Below, in pieces: positions 1-4,981 of a DNA stretch of 7,135 nucleotides. Under the pieces are notes generated by a model. That model did no database searches and had not been told where the DNA came from. It saw only the letters and a list, made by a program, of their open reading frames with translations. Both the position numbers and the translations under genes were made by a program. Every line of letters begins with the position of its first letter. Position 1 is the first letter of the stretch. The stretch spans positions 1-7,135 of the forward strand of contig JAGRHW010000180.1 in NCBI GenBank assembly GCA_020444765.1, given 5' to 3'. This stretch comes from Gammaproteobacteria bacterium (GTDB lineage: Bacteria > Pseudomonadota > Gammaproteobacteria > Granulosicoccales > Granulosicoccaceae).

Positions 1-450
1 GAATCCGGCATTTTTAACCGCCTGGCACATATCCAGCTTGTGTTGAAAGGAATCTGTGCCTGCCAGCAGCCGGTTCAGTTCCGAGGAGCTCGCCTGAAAA
101 CTGATCTGGATATTGTCAAGTCCGGCCTTTTTAAACCCCTCCACTCTTTTGGCATCCATACCGACTCCGGACGTAATCAGGTTGCTGTAATACCCCATTT
201 CACGGGCATGCCTGATAATGATTTCCAGATCCTGCCGAACCAGCGGTTCGCCGCCGGAAAGGCCGAGCTGGGTGGCTCCCAGGTCGCGTGCTTCCTGTAA
301 AACACGCAGCCAGGTGTCGGTATCGAGTTCCTGCTTGATGTCGGCGAAATCAACAGGATTGCTGCAATATGGGCACTGTAAAGGGCATTTGTAGGTAAGT
401 TCGGCCAACAACCAAAGTGGTTGGAATACAGCCCCGGCATCATCTGTCAC
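1..450 (-). CDS. pqqE: PqqE, radical SAM PQQ peptide cyclase (N-terminal part, runs off the window)
   Basis: This is the first 150 codons of the radical SAM enzyme that makes the Glu-Tyr carbon-carbon crosslink in PqqA, the first step of PQQ synthesis, in the cytoplasm with the chaperone PqqD. The reading frame is open from a GTG at 450 to the window edge. The cluster motif CPLQCPYC gives iron-sulfur ligands Cys22, Cys26 and Cys29, followed by SNPVDFAD and then the SAM-contacting GGEPL at about 66-70. Further PqqE-like blocks are [10 protein letters not shown] and LDNIQISFQ. The GTG start is preceded by GGGG seven bases upstream, and the codons before it have no better start. It lies 69 bp after pqqA on the same strand, so pqqB, pqqC and pqqD are not in their usual place between the two. 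The C-terminal SPASM region, which binds the auxiliary clusters, is outside the window. Identity is very secure; only the exact start is open. Confidence 0.96.
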   Translation of the reverse strand, partial: MTDDAGAVFQPLWLLAELTYKCPLQCPYCSNPVDFADIKQELDTDTWLRVLQEARDLGATQLGLSGGEPLVRQDLEIIIRHAREMGYYSNLITSGVGMDAKRVEGFKKAGLDNIQISFQASSSELNRLLAGTDSFQHKLDMCQAVKNAGF

Positions 451-485
451 GCAGTTACCCCGGCTTGGTTGGTTCTGCAAAGGAT

Positions 486-506
486 GGCCTCCGCAAAGCG
501 GAGGCC
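486..506 (-). terminator. Stem-loop between pqqA and pqqE, likely attenuator or processing hairpin
   Basis: Two perfect 9-base arms (GGCCTCCGC and GCGGAGGCC) flank a 3-base loop. The hairpin lies 13 bases after the pqqA stop and 35 bases before the pqqE start. On the pqqA transcript the stem is followed by ATCCTTTG, which is not a full U-run, so it is more likely a partial terminator or an RNA-stabilising hairpin than a complete stop. In other PQQ producers a short, abundant pqqA-only transcript is known, and a hairpin here would fit that pattern. The role is inferred. Confidence 0.6.
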
Positions 507-519
507 GGTATACTGCTTT

Positions 520-594
520 TTATCTGTTGTAGATGTACATGTTTATTTCAAATCCCAATCTGTGCTCTACAAACGATGGCTTGGACCATTGCAT
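520..594 (-). CDS. pqqA: PqqA, PQQ precursor peptide (24 residues)
   Basis: This 24-codon gene encodes the ribosomally made peptide from which pyrroloquinoline quinone is built: PqqE joins the side chains of a Glu and a Tyr spaced E-x-x-x-Y, and these become the cofactor carbon skeleton. The peptide starts MQWSKPSF and ends GFEINMYIYNR, so the precursor residues are Glu16 and Tyr20. The pattern KP-x-F, R-L-G, E, MYI and terminal NR matches known PqqA peptides of 22-24 residues. The ATG at 594 has a strong GGAGGT six bases upstream, and the gene stops with TAA at 520-522. It is first in a leftward pqq operon and divergent from the ABC operon that starts at 816. It is too short for most gene finders and easily missed. 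Identity is nearly certain. Confidence 0.97.
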   Translation of the reverse strand: MQWSKPSFVEHRLGFEINMYIYNR

Positions 595-600
595 AAGATA

Positions 601-606
601 ACCTCC
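601..606 (-). promoter_or_regulatory. Ribosome binding site of pqqA
   Basis: GGAGGT on the minus strand, six bases before the pqqA ATG. It is a near-perfect Shine-Dalgarno sequence and far stronger than the GGGG in front of pqqE, which fits a peptide needed in larger amounts than the enzyme that modifies it. Confidence 0.85.
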
Positions 607-613
607 TGAAAAA

Positions 614-625
614 TCATTTAAATGA
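614..625. repeat. Perfect 12-bp palindrome in the pqqA leader
   Basis: TCATTTAAATGA reads the same on both strands and ends seven bases upstream of the pqqA Shine-Dalgarno sequence. It could be a protein-binding site or simply an AT-rich leader element. A 5-bp stem (CGGGC 626-630, GCCCG 640-644, 9-base loop) lies just beside it, so the predicted pqqA leader is rich in dyad symmetry. No regulator can be named. Confidence 0.35.
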
Positions 626-650
626 CGGGCATATAACCGGCCCGACCTTC

Positions 651-679
651 ATACTAGTGTTACCAACGGTGATTTTGAA
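651..679 (-). promoter_or_regulatory. Possible sigma-70 promoter of pqqA
   Basis: On the minus strand, TTCAAA (674-679) and TAGTAT (651-656) are separated by 17 bases. Each box matches the consensus at four of six positions, so this is a weak prediction. It would give a leader of about 50 bases before the pqqA ATG, starting close to the CGGGC/GCCCG stem. Its -35 box overlaps the proposed -35 box of the rightward operon on the other strand. Confidence 0.3.
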
Positions 680-702
680 TAGGAATATTTCCGTTATATA
701 TA
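675..702 (+). promoter_or_regulatory. Possible promoter of the ABC operon
   Basis: TTGAAT (675-680) and TATATA (697-702) are spaced 16 bases apart, each matching the sigma-70 consensus at four of six positions. Transcription would begin near 709, giving an untranslated leader of roughly 105 bases before the GTG at 816. The inverted repeat at 686-710 covers the spacer and the -10 box, so a protein bound there would be expected to block RNA polymerase. Confidence 0.35.
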
Positions 703-710
703 CGGAAATA
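686..710. promoter_or_regulatory. 25-bp inverted repeat, operator candidate
   Basis: Arms TATTTCCGT (686-694) and ACGGAAATA (702-710) are perfect complements and flank a 7-base TATATAT centre. Arm midpoints are 16 bp apart, about one and a half helical turns, a spacing used by several dimeric regulators. It lies between two divergent operons and overlaps a possible -10 box of the rightward one. There is no U-run on either side, so it does not look like a terminator. The regulator is not encoded in the window. Confidence 0.5.
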
Positions 711-815
711 GGGCATAGAGGCTAACGCGGGAAAATCGCCCTTGTGTTCTTCCGTATCCTCACCTTACTCTCAAGCCAGTGCTCGGCGAACAAGAGCGAT
801 TGCGAGGAAGCAGTG

Positions 816-1826
816 GTGAGAAAAACGGATTCACGTTTCTATCGACTCAGAAAACTGATGTTACTTATGATTCTGCTTGTCGTTGTGGAACAGGCTTATA
901 CACAAACGGCTTCAACCACTGTAAAAGTCGGTGTACTGAAATACGGCACGGTCAACTGGGAGCTTGATGTTCTCACCAGCCATGAACTGGATAAGAAAAA
1001 TGGCGTGAATATCGAGATTGTCGAACTCGGCAATAAAAACGCCACAACGATCGCTTTGCAAGGTGGTGAGGTGAATGCCATCGTCAGTGACTGGATTTGG
1101 GTATCCAGGCAAAGGGCTGCCGGAAAGACCTATACATTTTTTCCTTATTCCAACGCTGTTGGTGGCATGCTTGTTCGGCCTGATGCCGATATCAAATCAT
1201 TTGCCGACTTAAAAGGTAAGCGGCTGGGAATCGCCGGTGGTCCGGTCGATAAAAACTGGCTGATTTACCGGGCCTATATCAGAAAACAATTCGGATTCGA
1301 TCCGATGGATGAAGCCGATACGCAATTTGCCGCCCCGCCCTTGCTGAATGAATTGATGATGAAAGGCGACCTGGATGCGGTGATTACGTTCTGGGTGTTC
1401 GGCGCCAGGTTGCAGGCTGCAGGTATGCGTCCGATGGTATCAGTGCCGGAAATTCTTCCCGAGCTGGGTGTCGACACATCAATGCCGTTATTGGGGTGGG
1501 TCTTTGACGAGCAATGGGCAGAGCATAATCCCGCAGCTGTGGAAGGGCTGATCAGGTCTACCTACGCGGCCAAGGAGATTCTGCTGGAATCGGATGCTGA
1601 ATGGACAAGGCTGAGCTCACTCATCAGACCGGAAAGCGAGGATGAATTGCACACTATCCGCGATGTCTGGCGCGCTGGTGTGCCGGGCCGCTTCGATGAT
1701 GCCGACCTTGAAGGCGCCGCCTTGATATTCTCAATTCTCGCCGAAGCCGGTGGGAAAAAACTCGTGGGCGACAGCCCGGTGCTGGCTGAGGGAACGTTCT
1801 GGCGGAGGTCGGGAGTCAAGCCTTGA
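816..1826 (+). CDS. Exported substrate-binding protein of a NitT/TauT-type ABC importer
   Basis: The protein is predicted to bind a small ligand in the periplasm and hand it to the permease encoded next. It resembles the NMT1/SsuA/TauA binding-protein superfamily: a VKVGVLKYGTVNWELD first strand, then the lobe motif GGMLVRPDADIKSFADLKGK followed by LGIAGGP, and DAVITFW in the second lobe. The chosen start is a GTG at 816 with GAGGA seven bases upstream. It gives 336 residues, beginning with a basic stretch (RK, R, R, RK), a hydrophobic core LMLLMILLVVV at about 15-25, and likely cleavage near residues 29-33, a proper Sec signal peptide. An upstream GTG at 744 stays in frame but adds 24 residues that are not signal-like. 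No lipobox Cys is seen at the cleavage region. The TGA touches the next gene. The substrate is unknown; the neighbourhood suggests a link with PQQ-dependent oxidation rather than nitrate or taurine. Confidence 0.85.
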   Translation: MRKTDSRFYRLRKLMLLMILLVVVEQAYTQTASTTVKVGVLKYGTVNWELDVLTSHELDKKNGVNIEIVELGNKNATTIALQGGEVNAIVSDWIWVSRQRAAGKTYTFFPYSNAVGGMLVRPDADIKSFADLKGKRLGIAGGPVDKNWLIYRAYIRKQFGFDPMDEADTQFAAPPLLNELMMKGDLDAVITFWVFGARLQAAGMRPMVSVPEILPELGVDTSMPLLGWVFDEQWAEHNPAAVEGLIRSTYAAKEILLESDAEWTRLSSLIRPESEDELHTIRDVWRAGVPGRFDDADLEGAALIFSILAEAGGKKLVGDSPVLAEGTFWRRSGVKP

Positions 1827-1870
1827 CCAGCCTTACGGATAATCTGCTGATAAGGCAAGCAGGGGGTGTG

Positions 1871-2614
1871 ATGCGAGTCAGGAAGTGGCTACGCCCTCTG
1901 TCTCTGCTGATCCTGATCATCGTCTGGCATGTGTCGGCCAGCCTGGTTGACTCGGAGGTTTTCCCGACTCCGTATTCGGTATTCCTCAGTTTGCAGGATC
2001 ACATTCTCACCGGCGACCTGTTCTATCATCTGGGCATAACACTCAAACGCGTTTTTCTGGCTTTTATCATTGCCATGTTAGTCGGGACCTTCATCGGTTA
2101 TATGATGGGGAGAAATGAATGGATCAATGAATCACTGGACAGCCTGCTGCTGTTGAGCCTGAATATACCGGCGCTCGTAACCATCATACTCTGCTATTTA
2201 TGGATTGGTTTGACGGACCTGGCAGCGATTACCGCGGTTGCAATAAATAAAATACCTACTGTCGCTGTGATGCTGCGTGAAGGCGCGAGAGCGCTGGACA
2301 AGCAGTTGTTGCAGGTTGCAGAGGTTTACAGGGTCGGTCGTCTAAAAACATTCAGGCATGTCGTGTTACCGCAGTTGTATCCGTATTTGTTCGCCTCCGC
2401 AAGATCCGGGCTCGCCCTGATCTGGAAAATCGTACTTGTCGTCGAGCTGCTAGGACGCAGTAACGGGGTCGGTTTTCAGCTAGGTGTCTTTTTCAATTTC
2501 TTCGATATTACCAGTATTCTGGCTTATACGGTGGCCTTCGCGCTGGTCATATTCCTGGTGGAAGTGCTGTTCATGCGGCCGATCGAGAGAATTTCCGGAA
2601 AGTGGAGGGCATGA
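1871..2614 (+). CDS. Inner-membrane permease of the NitT/TauT-type ABC importer
   Basis: This is a BPD-type transport permease of the SsuC/TauC kind, forming the membrane channel for the binding protein encoded upstream. From the ATG at 1871 it is 247 residues long, normal for the family. It opens with a hydrophobic segment (LSLLILIIVWHVSASLV) and has about six membrane spans. The cytoplasmic loop that contacts the ATPase lies at about 151-171: EVYRVGRLKTFRHVVLPQLYP, a variant of the EAA motif in which the usual E-A-A is E-V-Y, while the Gly and V-x-LP-x-x-x-P are kept. AGGGGG lies four bases before this ATG. A TTG at 1823 is also in frame, would overlap the upstream stop as TTGA and has GGGAG seven bases before it, which would make the protein 263 residues. 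The two starts cannot be separated here. The stop overlaps the ATPase start as ATGA. Confidence 0.88.
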   Translation: MRVRKWLRPLSLLILIIVWHVSASLVDSEVFPTPYSVFLSLQDHILTGDLFYHLGITLKRVFLAFIIAMLVGTFIGYMMGRNEWINESLDSLLLLSLNIPALVTIILCYLWIGLTDLAAITAVAINKIPTVAVMLREGARALDKQLLQVAEVYRVGRLKTFRHVVLPQLYPYLFASARSGLALIWKIVLVVELLGRSNGVGFQLGVFFNFFDITSILAYTVAFALVIFLVEVLFMRPIERISGKWRA

Positions 2615-3333
2615 AAACCGTTGCAATTTCTGTCCGGAGCAAACGTTTCGCCGAGAGCCCGGAAATTATCAGAAATCTGGAAATATCAATCGAACCCGGC
2701 GAGCTGGTATGCCTTATCGGCCCCTCCGGCGTTGGCAAGAGTACCTTGCTGAATATCGTCTCGGGACTGGACAGCGAGTATAGCGGAAGCTGCAATATCG
2801 ATCAGTCGACCAAAACCGGTTTTATTTTTCAGCAGCCACGATTGATGCCCTGGCTGACGGTGCTGGACAATGTCGAGCTGGTTTGTGACAAGCCGGACCG
2901 GACAAAAACCATGGATATGCTGGCCATCGTAGGTTTGCAAGGGCAGGAGCATTTGTATCCCTTGCAACTCTCGGGCGGGATGCAAAGGCGCGTAGCGCTG
3001 GCGCGGGCTTTTATCAACCGGCCGGAGCTGTTATTACTCGACGAACCCTTCGTTTCTCTGGATTCACCTTCGGCCTCGAGGCTGATCGGTATCCTTGAAC
3101 GACTCTGGCTCAAGCATCGCCCGACCGTCCTGTTTGTTACGCATGATCTGAGGGAAGCGATTTCTATTGCCGACAGACTGATCTTTCTGACCGGGCAGCC
3201 CTCGCGGGTTTTGCTGGAAGAAAAAATCACGATTCCGAGACCGCGCTCCGGGCAGGACGCAAGTGTCAGCGATTTTTATAGTAAGCTGATGCACTCCTAC
3301 CCCGGAATCCTGAGCGGAAAGCTGTCCAGATGA
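2611..3333 (+). CDS. ATPase subunit of the NitT/TauT-type ABC importer
   Basis: This is an ABC ATPase of the SsuB/TauB/NrtD kind that powers the permease encoded just upstream. Counting from the ATG at 2611 (240 residues): Walker A GPSGVGKST at 37-45, Q-loop in FIFQQPRLMPWLTV with Gln74, signature LSGGMQRR at 120-127, Walker B LLLLDEP with Asp144 and Glu145, D-loop SLD, and switch His178 in FVTHDL. All catalytic elements are intact. The sequence PRLMPWLTVLDNV after the Q-loop is typical of this importer group. The ATG overlaps the permease stop by four bases (ATGA), pointing to coupled translation. A GTG at 2602 is also in frame, and the GGAGGG at 2604-2609 is unusually close to the ATG, so the start could be three codons earlier. 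The substrate is that of the binding protein and is unknown. Confidence 0.9.
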   Translation: MKTVAISVRSKRFAESPEIIRNLEISIEPGELVCLIGPSGVGKSTLLNIVSGLDSEYSGSCNIDQSTKTGFIFQQPRLMPWLTVLDNVELVCDKPDRTKTMDMLAIVGLQGQEHLYPLQLSGGMQRRVALARAFINRPELLLLDEPFVSLDSPSASRLIGILERLWLKHRPTVLFVTHDLREAISIADRLIFLTGQPSRVLLEEKITIPRPRSGQDASVSDFYSKLMHSYPGILSGKLSR

Positions 3334-4085
3334 CAACGCAAAAGGCCAACAACAAGCTGAAGGTAAGCCAGGTCAGCAAGTATTATGGCGACTTATGCGC
3401 GCTCGACAAGGTTGATCTGTATGTCGATGAGGGTGAATTTGTCGCCTTGCTGGGGCCGAATGGTGCGGGTAAGTCAACGCTTTTTCAGTTGCTGACCGGG
3501 CTGTTTGTACCCGATAACGGGGATATTCTGATCAATCAGCAAAGCCTGTCGGGTAATGCGACACAAGCATTGGCCAGCCTCGGAGTTGTATTTCAACAGA
3601 TCACGCTTGACCTTGACTTGACCGTAATGCGAAATCTGCTGTTTCATTGCGGATTGCACGGAATAGCCAGACCGAAAAAACGAATACACCTGGCCTTGCA
3701 AAGAGGCGGCCTGCTGTCGAGCGCCAGCAAACCGTGCCGGGCGCTGAGTGGCGGTAACCGTCGTAAGGTCGAGCTGGCAAGATCCTTATTGCACTATCCG
3801 TCGATTCTGTTGATGGATGAACCGACGGTTGGTCTGGACCCGGCCTCACGTGAGTCACTGGTGGCTTATGTCCGCTCGCTGTGCAGGGACGAGGGACTGG
3901 CGGTTCTCTGGGCCACCCATCTGGTCGATGAAGCAGATGATGCCGATCGTGTGTACATCCTGGATAAGGGCAGGGTGCTGCAACAGGGCAGTCCGGAAAC
4001 CATCGTGGCCTCTGCCGGTGCAAGCGATTTGCTGTCTGCCTTCCTGAAAATGACAACAGAAAAAGGACAGAGCAAAAATGCCTGA
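3330..4085 (+). CDS. ABC ATPase of the PQQ-dependent alcohol dehydrogenase-associated type (LutE-like)
   Basis: This is a 251-residue ABC ATPase that should drive the ABC-2 permease encoded next. Key parts: Walker A GPNGAGKST at 42-50, Q-loop in GVVFQQITLDLDLTV with Gln89, signature LSGGNRRKVELARSLL from 139, Walker B ILLMDEPTVGLDPASR with Asp163 and Glu164, and switch His197 in LWATHLVDE. The blocks LGVVFQQ-x-TLDLDL and AVLWATHLVDE are characteristic of the ATPase family described with PQQ-dependent alcohol dehydrogenase systems, to which LutE of the Methylobacterium lanthanide uptake cluster appears to belong (family recall, not checked here). The helical segment before the signature looks about two residues shorter than I remember for the family. 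The ATG overlaps the stop of the previous ATPase by four bases. It is a separate system from the first ATPase, not a duplicate: the two differ in Q-loop and signature regions. Substrate and direction of transport are unknown. Confidence 0.9.
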   Translation: MTTQKANNKLKVSQVSKYYGDLCALDKVDLYVDEGEFVALLGPNGAGKSTLFQLLTGLFVPDNGDILINQQSLSGNATQALASLGVVFQQITLDLDLTVMRNLLFHCGLHGIARPKKRIHLALQRGGLLSSASKPCRALSGGNRRKVELARSLLHYPSILLMDEPTVGLDPASRESLVAYVRSLCRDEGLAVLWATHLVDEADDADRVYILDKGRVLQQGSPETIVASAGASDLLSAFLKMTTEKGQSKNA

Positions 4086-4118
4086 GATTTTATCACGAAC
4101 GACACAGGCGGAGGCATC

Positions 4119-4922
4119 TTGAATTTAAGACACGCGCTGTATGCGCTGAATGCCTTGAGCGCCAGAGAGCTGATTAAATTCTGGCAGCAAAAAGGTCGGC
4201 TGCTCTCCGCGCTTGTTCGTCCGGCGTTATGGCTGCTGGTGTTTGCCGCCGGTTTTCAAAATGTTTTTGGTGTGTCGATCATCCCACCCTATGAAACCTA
4301 TATCGAGTATCAGGTGTATATAGCGCCCGGCCTGCTCGCGATGGTGTTGCTGTTTAACGGCATGCAGACATCGCTGGCCATGGTCTACGACCGCGAGATG
4401 GGCGTTATGCGTTTGTTGTTGACTGCGCCTCTGCCCCGCTGGTATCTGTTGTTGTGCAAACTGATGGCAGGTACGATTCTTTCTGTAGTGCAAGCCTGCG
4501 CATTCCTTCTGATGTGCTTTATTTTCAAAGTGGATTTGCCTAACCCGGGCTGGCTGCTGGCGATTCCGGCGTTACTGCTCAGCGGCGCCATGCTGGGCGC
4601 TCTGGGGCTTCTGCTCTCGGTCTATGTCAAACAACTGGAAAACTTTGCCAGCACCATGAATTTTGTCATCTTCCCGATGTTCTTTATCAGCTCCTCGCTT
4701 TATCCCTTGTGGAAACTCCAGGAATCGGGCGCAGAGCTGGTTTTTTTGCTGGCACAATACAACCCCTTTACTCATGCGGTCGAATTGATTCGCTTTTCCA
4801 TGTACGGGCAGTTCAACGCGACGTCCTTTTTAGTGGTGATGGGATGTTTTCTGGTGTTTTTTTCCGCCGCGGTTATCGGCTACCGACCGCAGGCATCAAT
4901 GGGCAGGCGAAAGACGCGCTAA
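4119..4922 (+). CDS. ABC-2-type permease, PedC/LutF-like
   Basis: This is the membrane partner of the ATPase encoded 33 bp upstream. It has 267 residues and about six hydrophobic spans, at roughly 36-50, 68-88, 110-135, 143-170, 180-196 and 237-254. Family-typical blocks are YIAPGLLAMVLLFNGMQ, DREMGVMRLLLTAPLPR after the second span, MNFVIFPMFFISSSLYPLW, and YNPFTHAVELIRFSMYG. The last two are the strongest pointers to the alcohol-associated PedC-type ABC-2 permeases found with PQQ-dependent dehydrogenases. ABC-2 permeases are usually exporters, though the LutE/LutF pair was found in a lanthanide uptake cluster, so direction is open. The start is a TTG at 4119 with GGAGG four bases upstream; no ATG fits. 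The C-terminus is short and basic (GRRKTR). It is the last gene of the operon, and the next gene faces it. Confidence 0.9.
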   Translation: MNLRHALYALNALSARELIKFWQQKGRLLSALVRPALWLLVFAAGFQNVFGVSIIPPYETYIEYQVYIAPGLLAMVLLFNGMQTSLAMVYDREMGVMRLLLTAPLPRWYLLLCKLMAGTILSVVQACAFLLMCFIFKVDLPNPGWLLAIPALLLSGAMLGALGLLLSVYVKQLENFASTMNFVIFPMFFISSSLYPLWKLQESGAELVFLLAQYNPFTHAVELIRFSMYGQFNATSFLVVMGCFLVFFSAAVIGYRPQASMGRRKTR

Positions 4923-4929
4923 GAATCTC

Positions 4930-4974
4930 TGATGTCGGAGAGGCTCGCAGGACGTCATGCCAATGCTTCTTTTT
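4930..4974 (+). terminator. Weak terminator candidate after the ABC operon
   Basis: TGATGTC (4930-4936) and GACGTCA (4951-4957) can pair with one G-U over a 14-base loop, and TTCTTTTT follows at 4967-4974. The T-run starts about nine bases after the stem, which is too far for a classic intrinsic terminator. It sits in the 59-bp gap between two converging genes, where a terminator is expected. Low confidence. Confidence 0.25.
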
Positions 4975-4981
4975 AAGCTCG

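Noticed and set aside
177..443. Open reading frame on the minus strand beginning [11 protein letters not shown]
   Set aside because: It is an out-of-frame reading of pqqE. The frame from GTG 450 carries the full radical SAM motifs without interruption.
421..609. Plus-strand reading frame of 62 codons across the pqqA region
   Set aside because: It lies antisense to pqqA and the hairpin, has no ribosome binding site and no family likeness.
686..710. Inverted repeat as a transcription terminator
   Set aside because: There is no T-run after either arm, and it lies upstream of both divergent genes, where a terminator has no clear role.
744..815. Longer N-terminus of the binding protein from GTG 744
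   Set aside because: The extra 24 residues are not signal-like, while GTG 816 has a well-placed GAGGA and gives a standard signal peptide.
3330..4085. Second ATPase as a duplicate of the first
   Set aside because: The two differ in Q-loop (TLDLDL against PRLMPWLTV) and signature surroundings and belong to different ABC groups.
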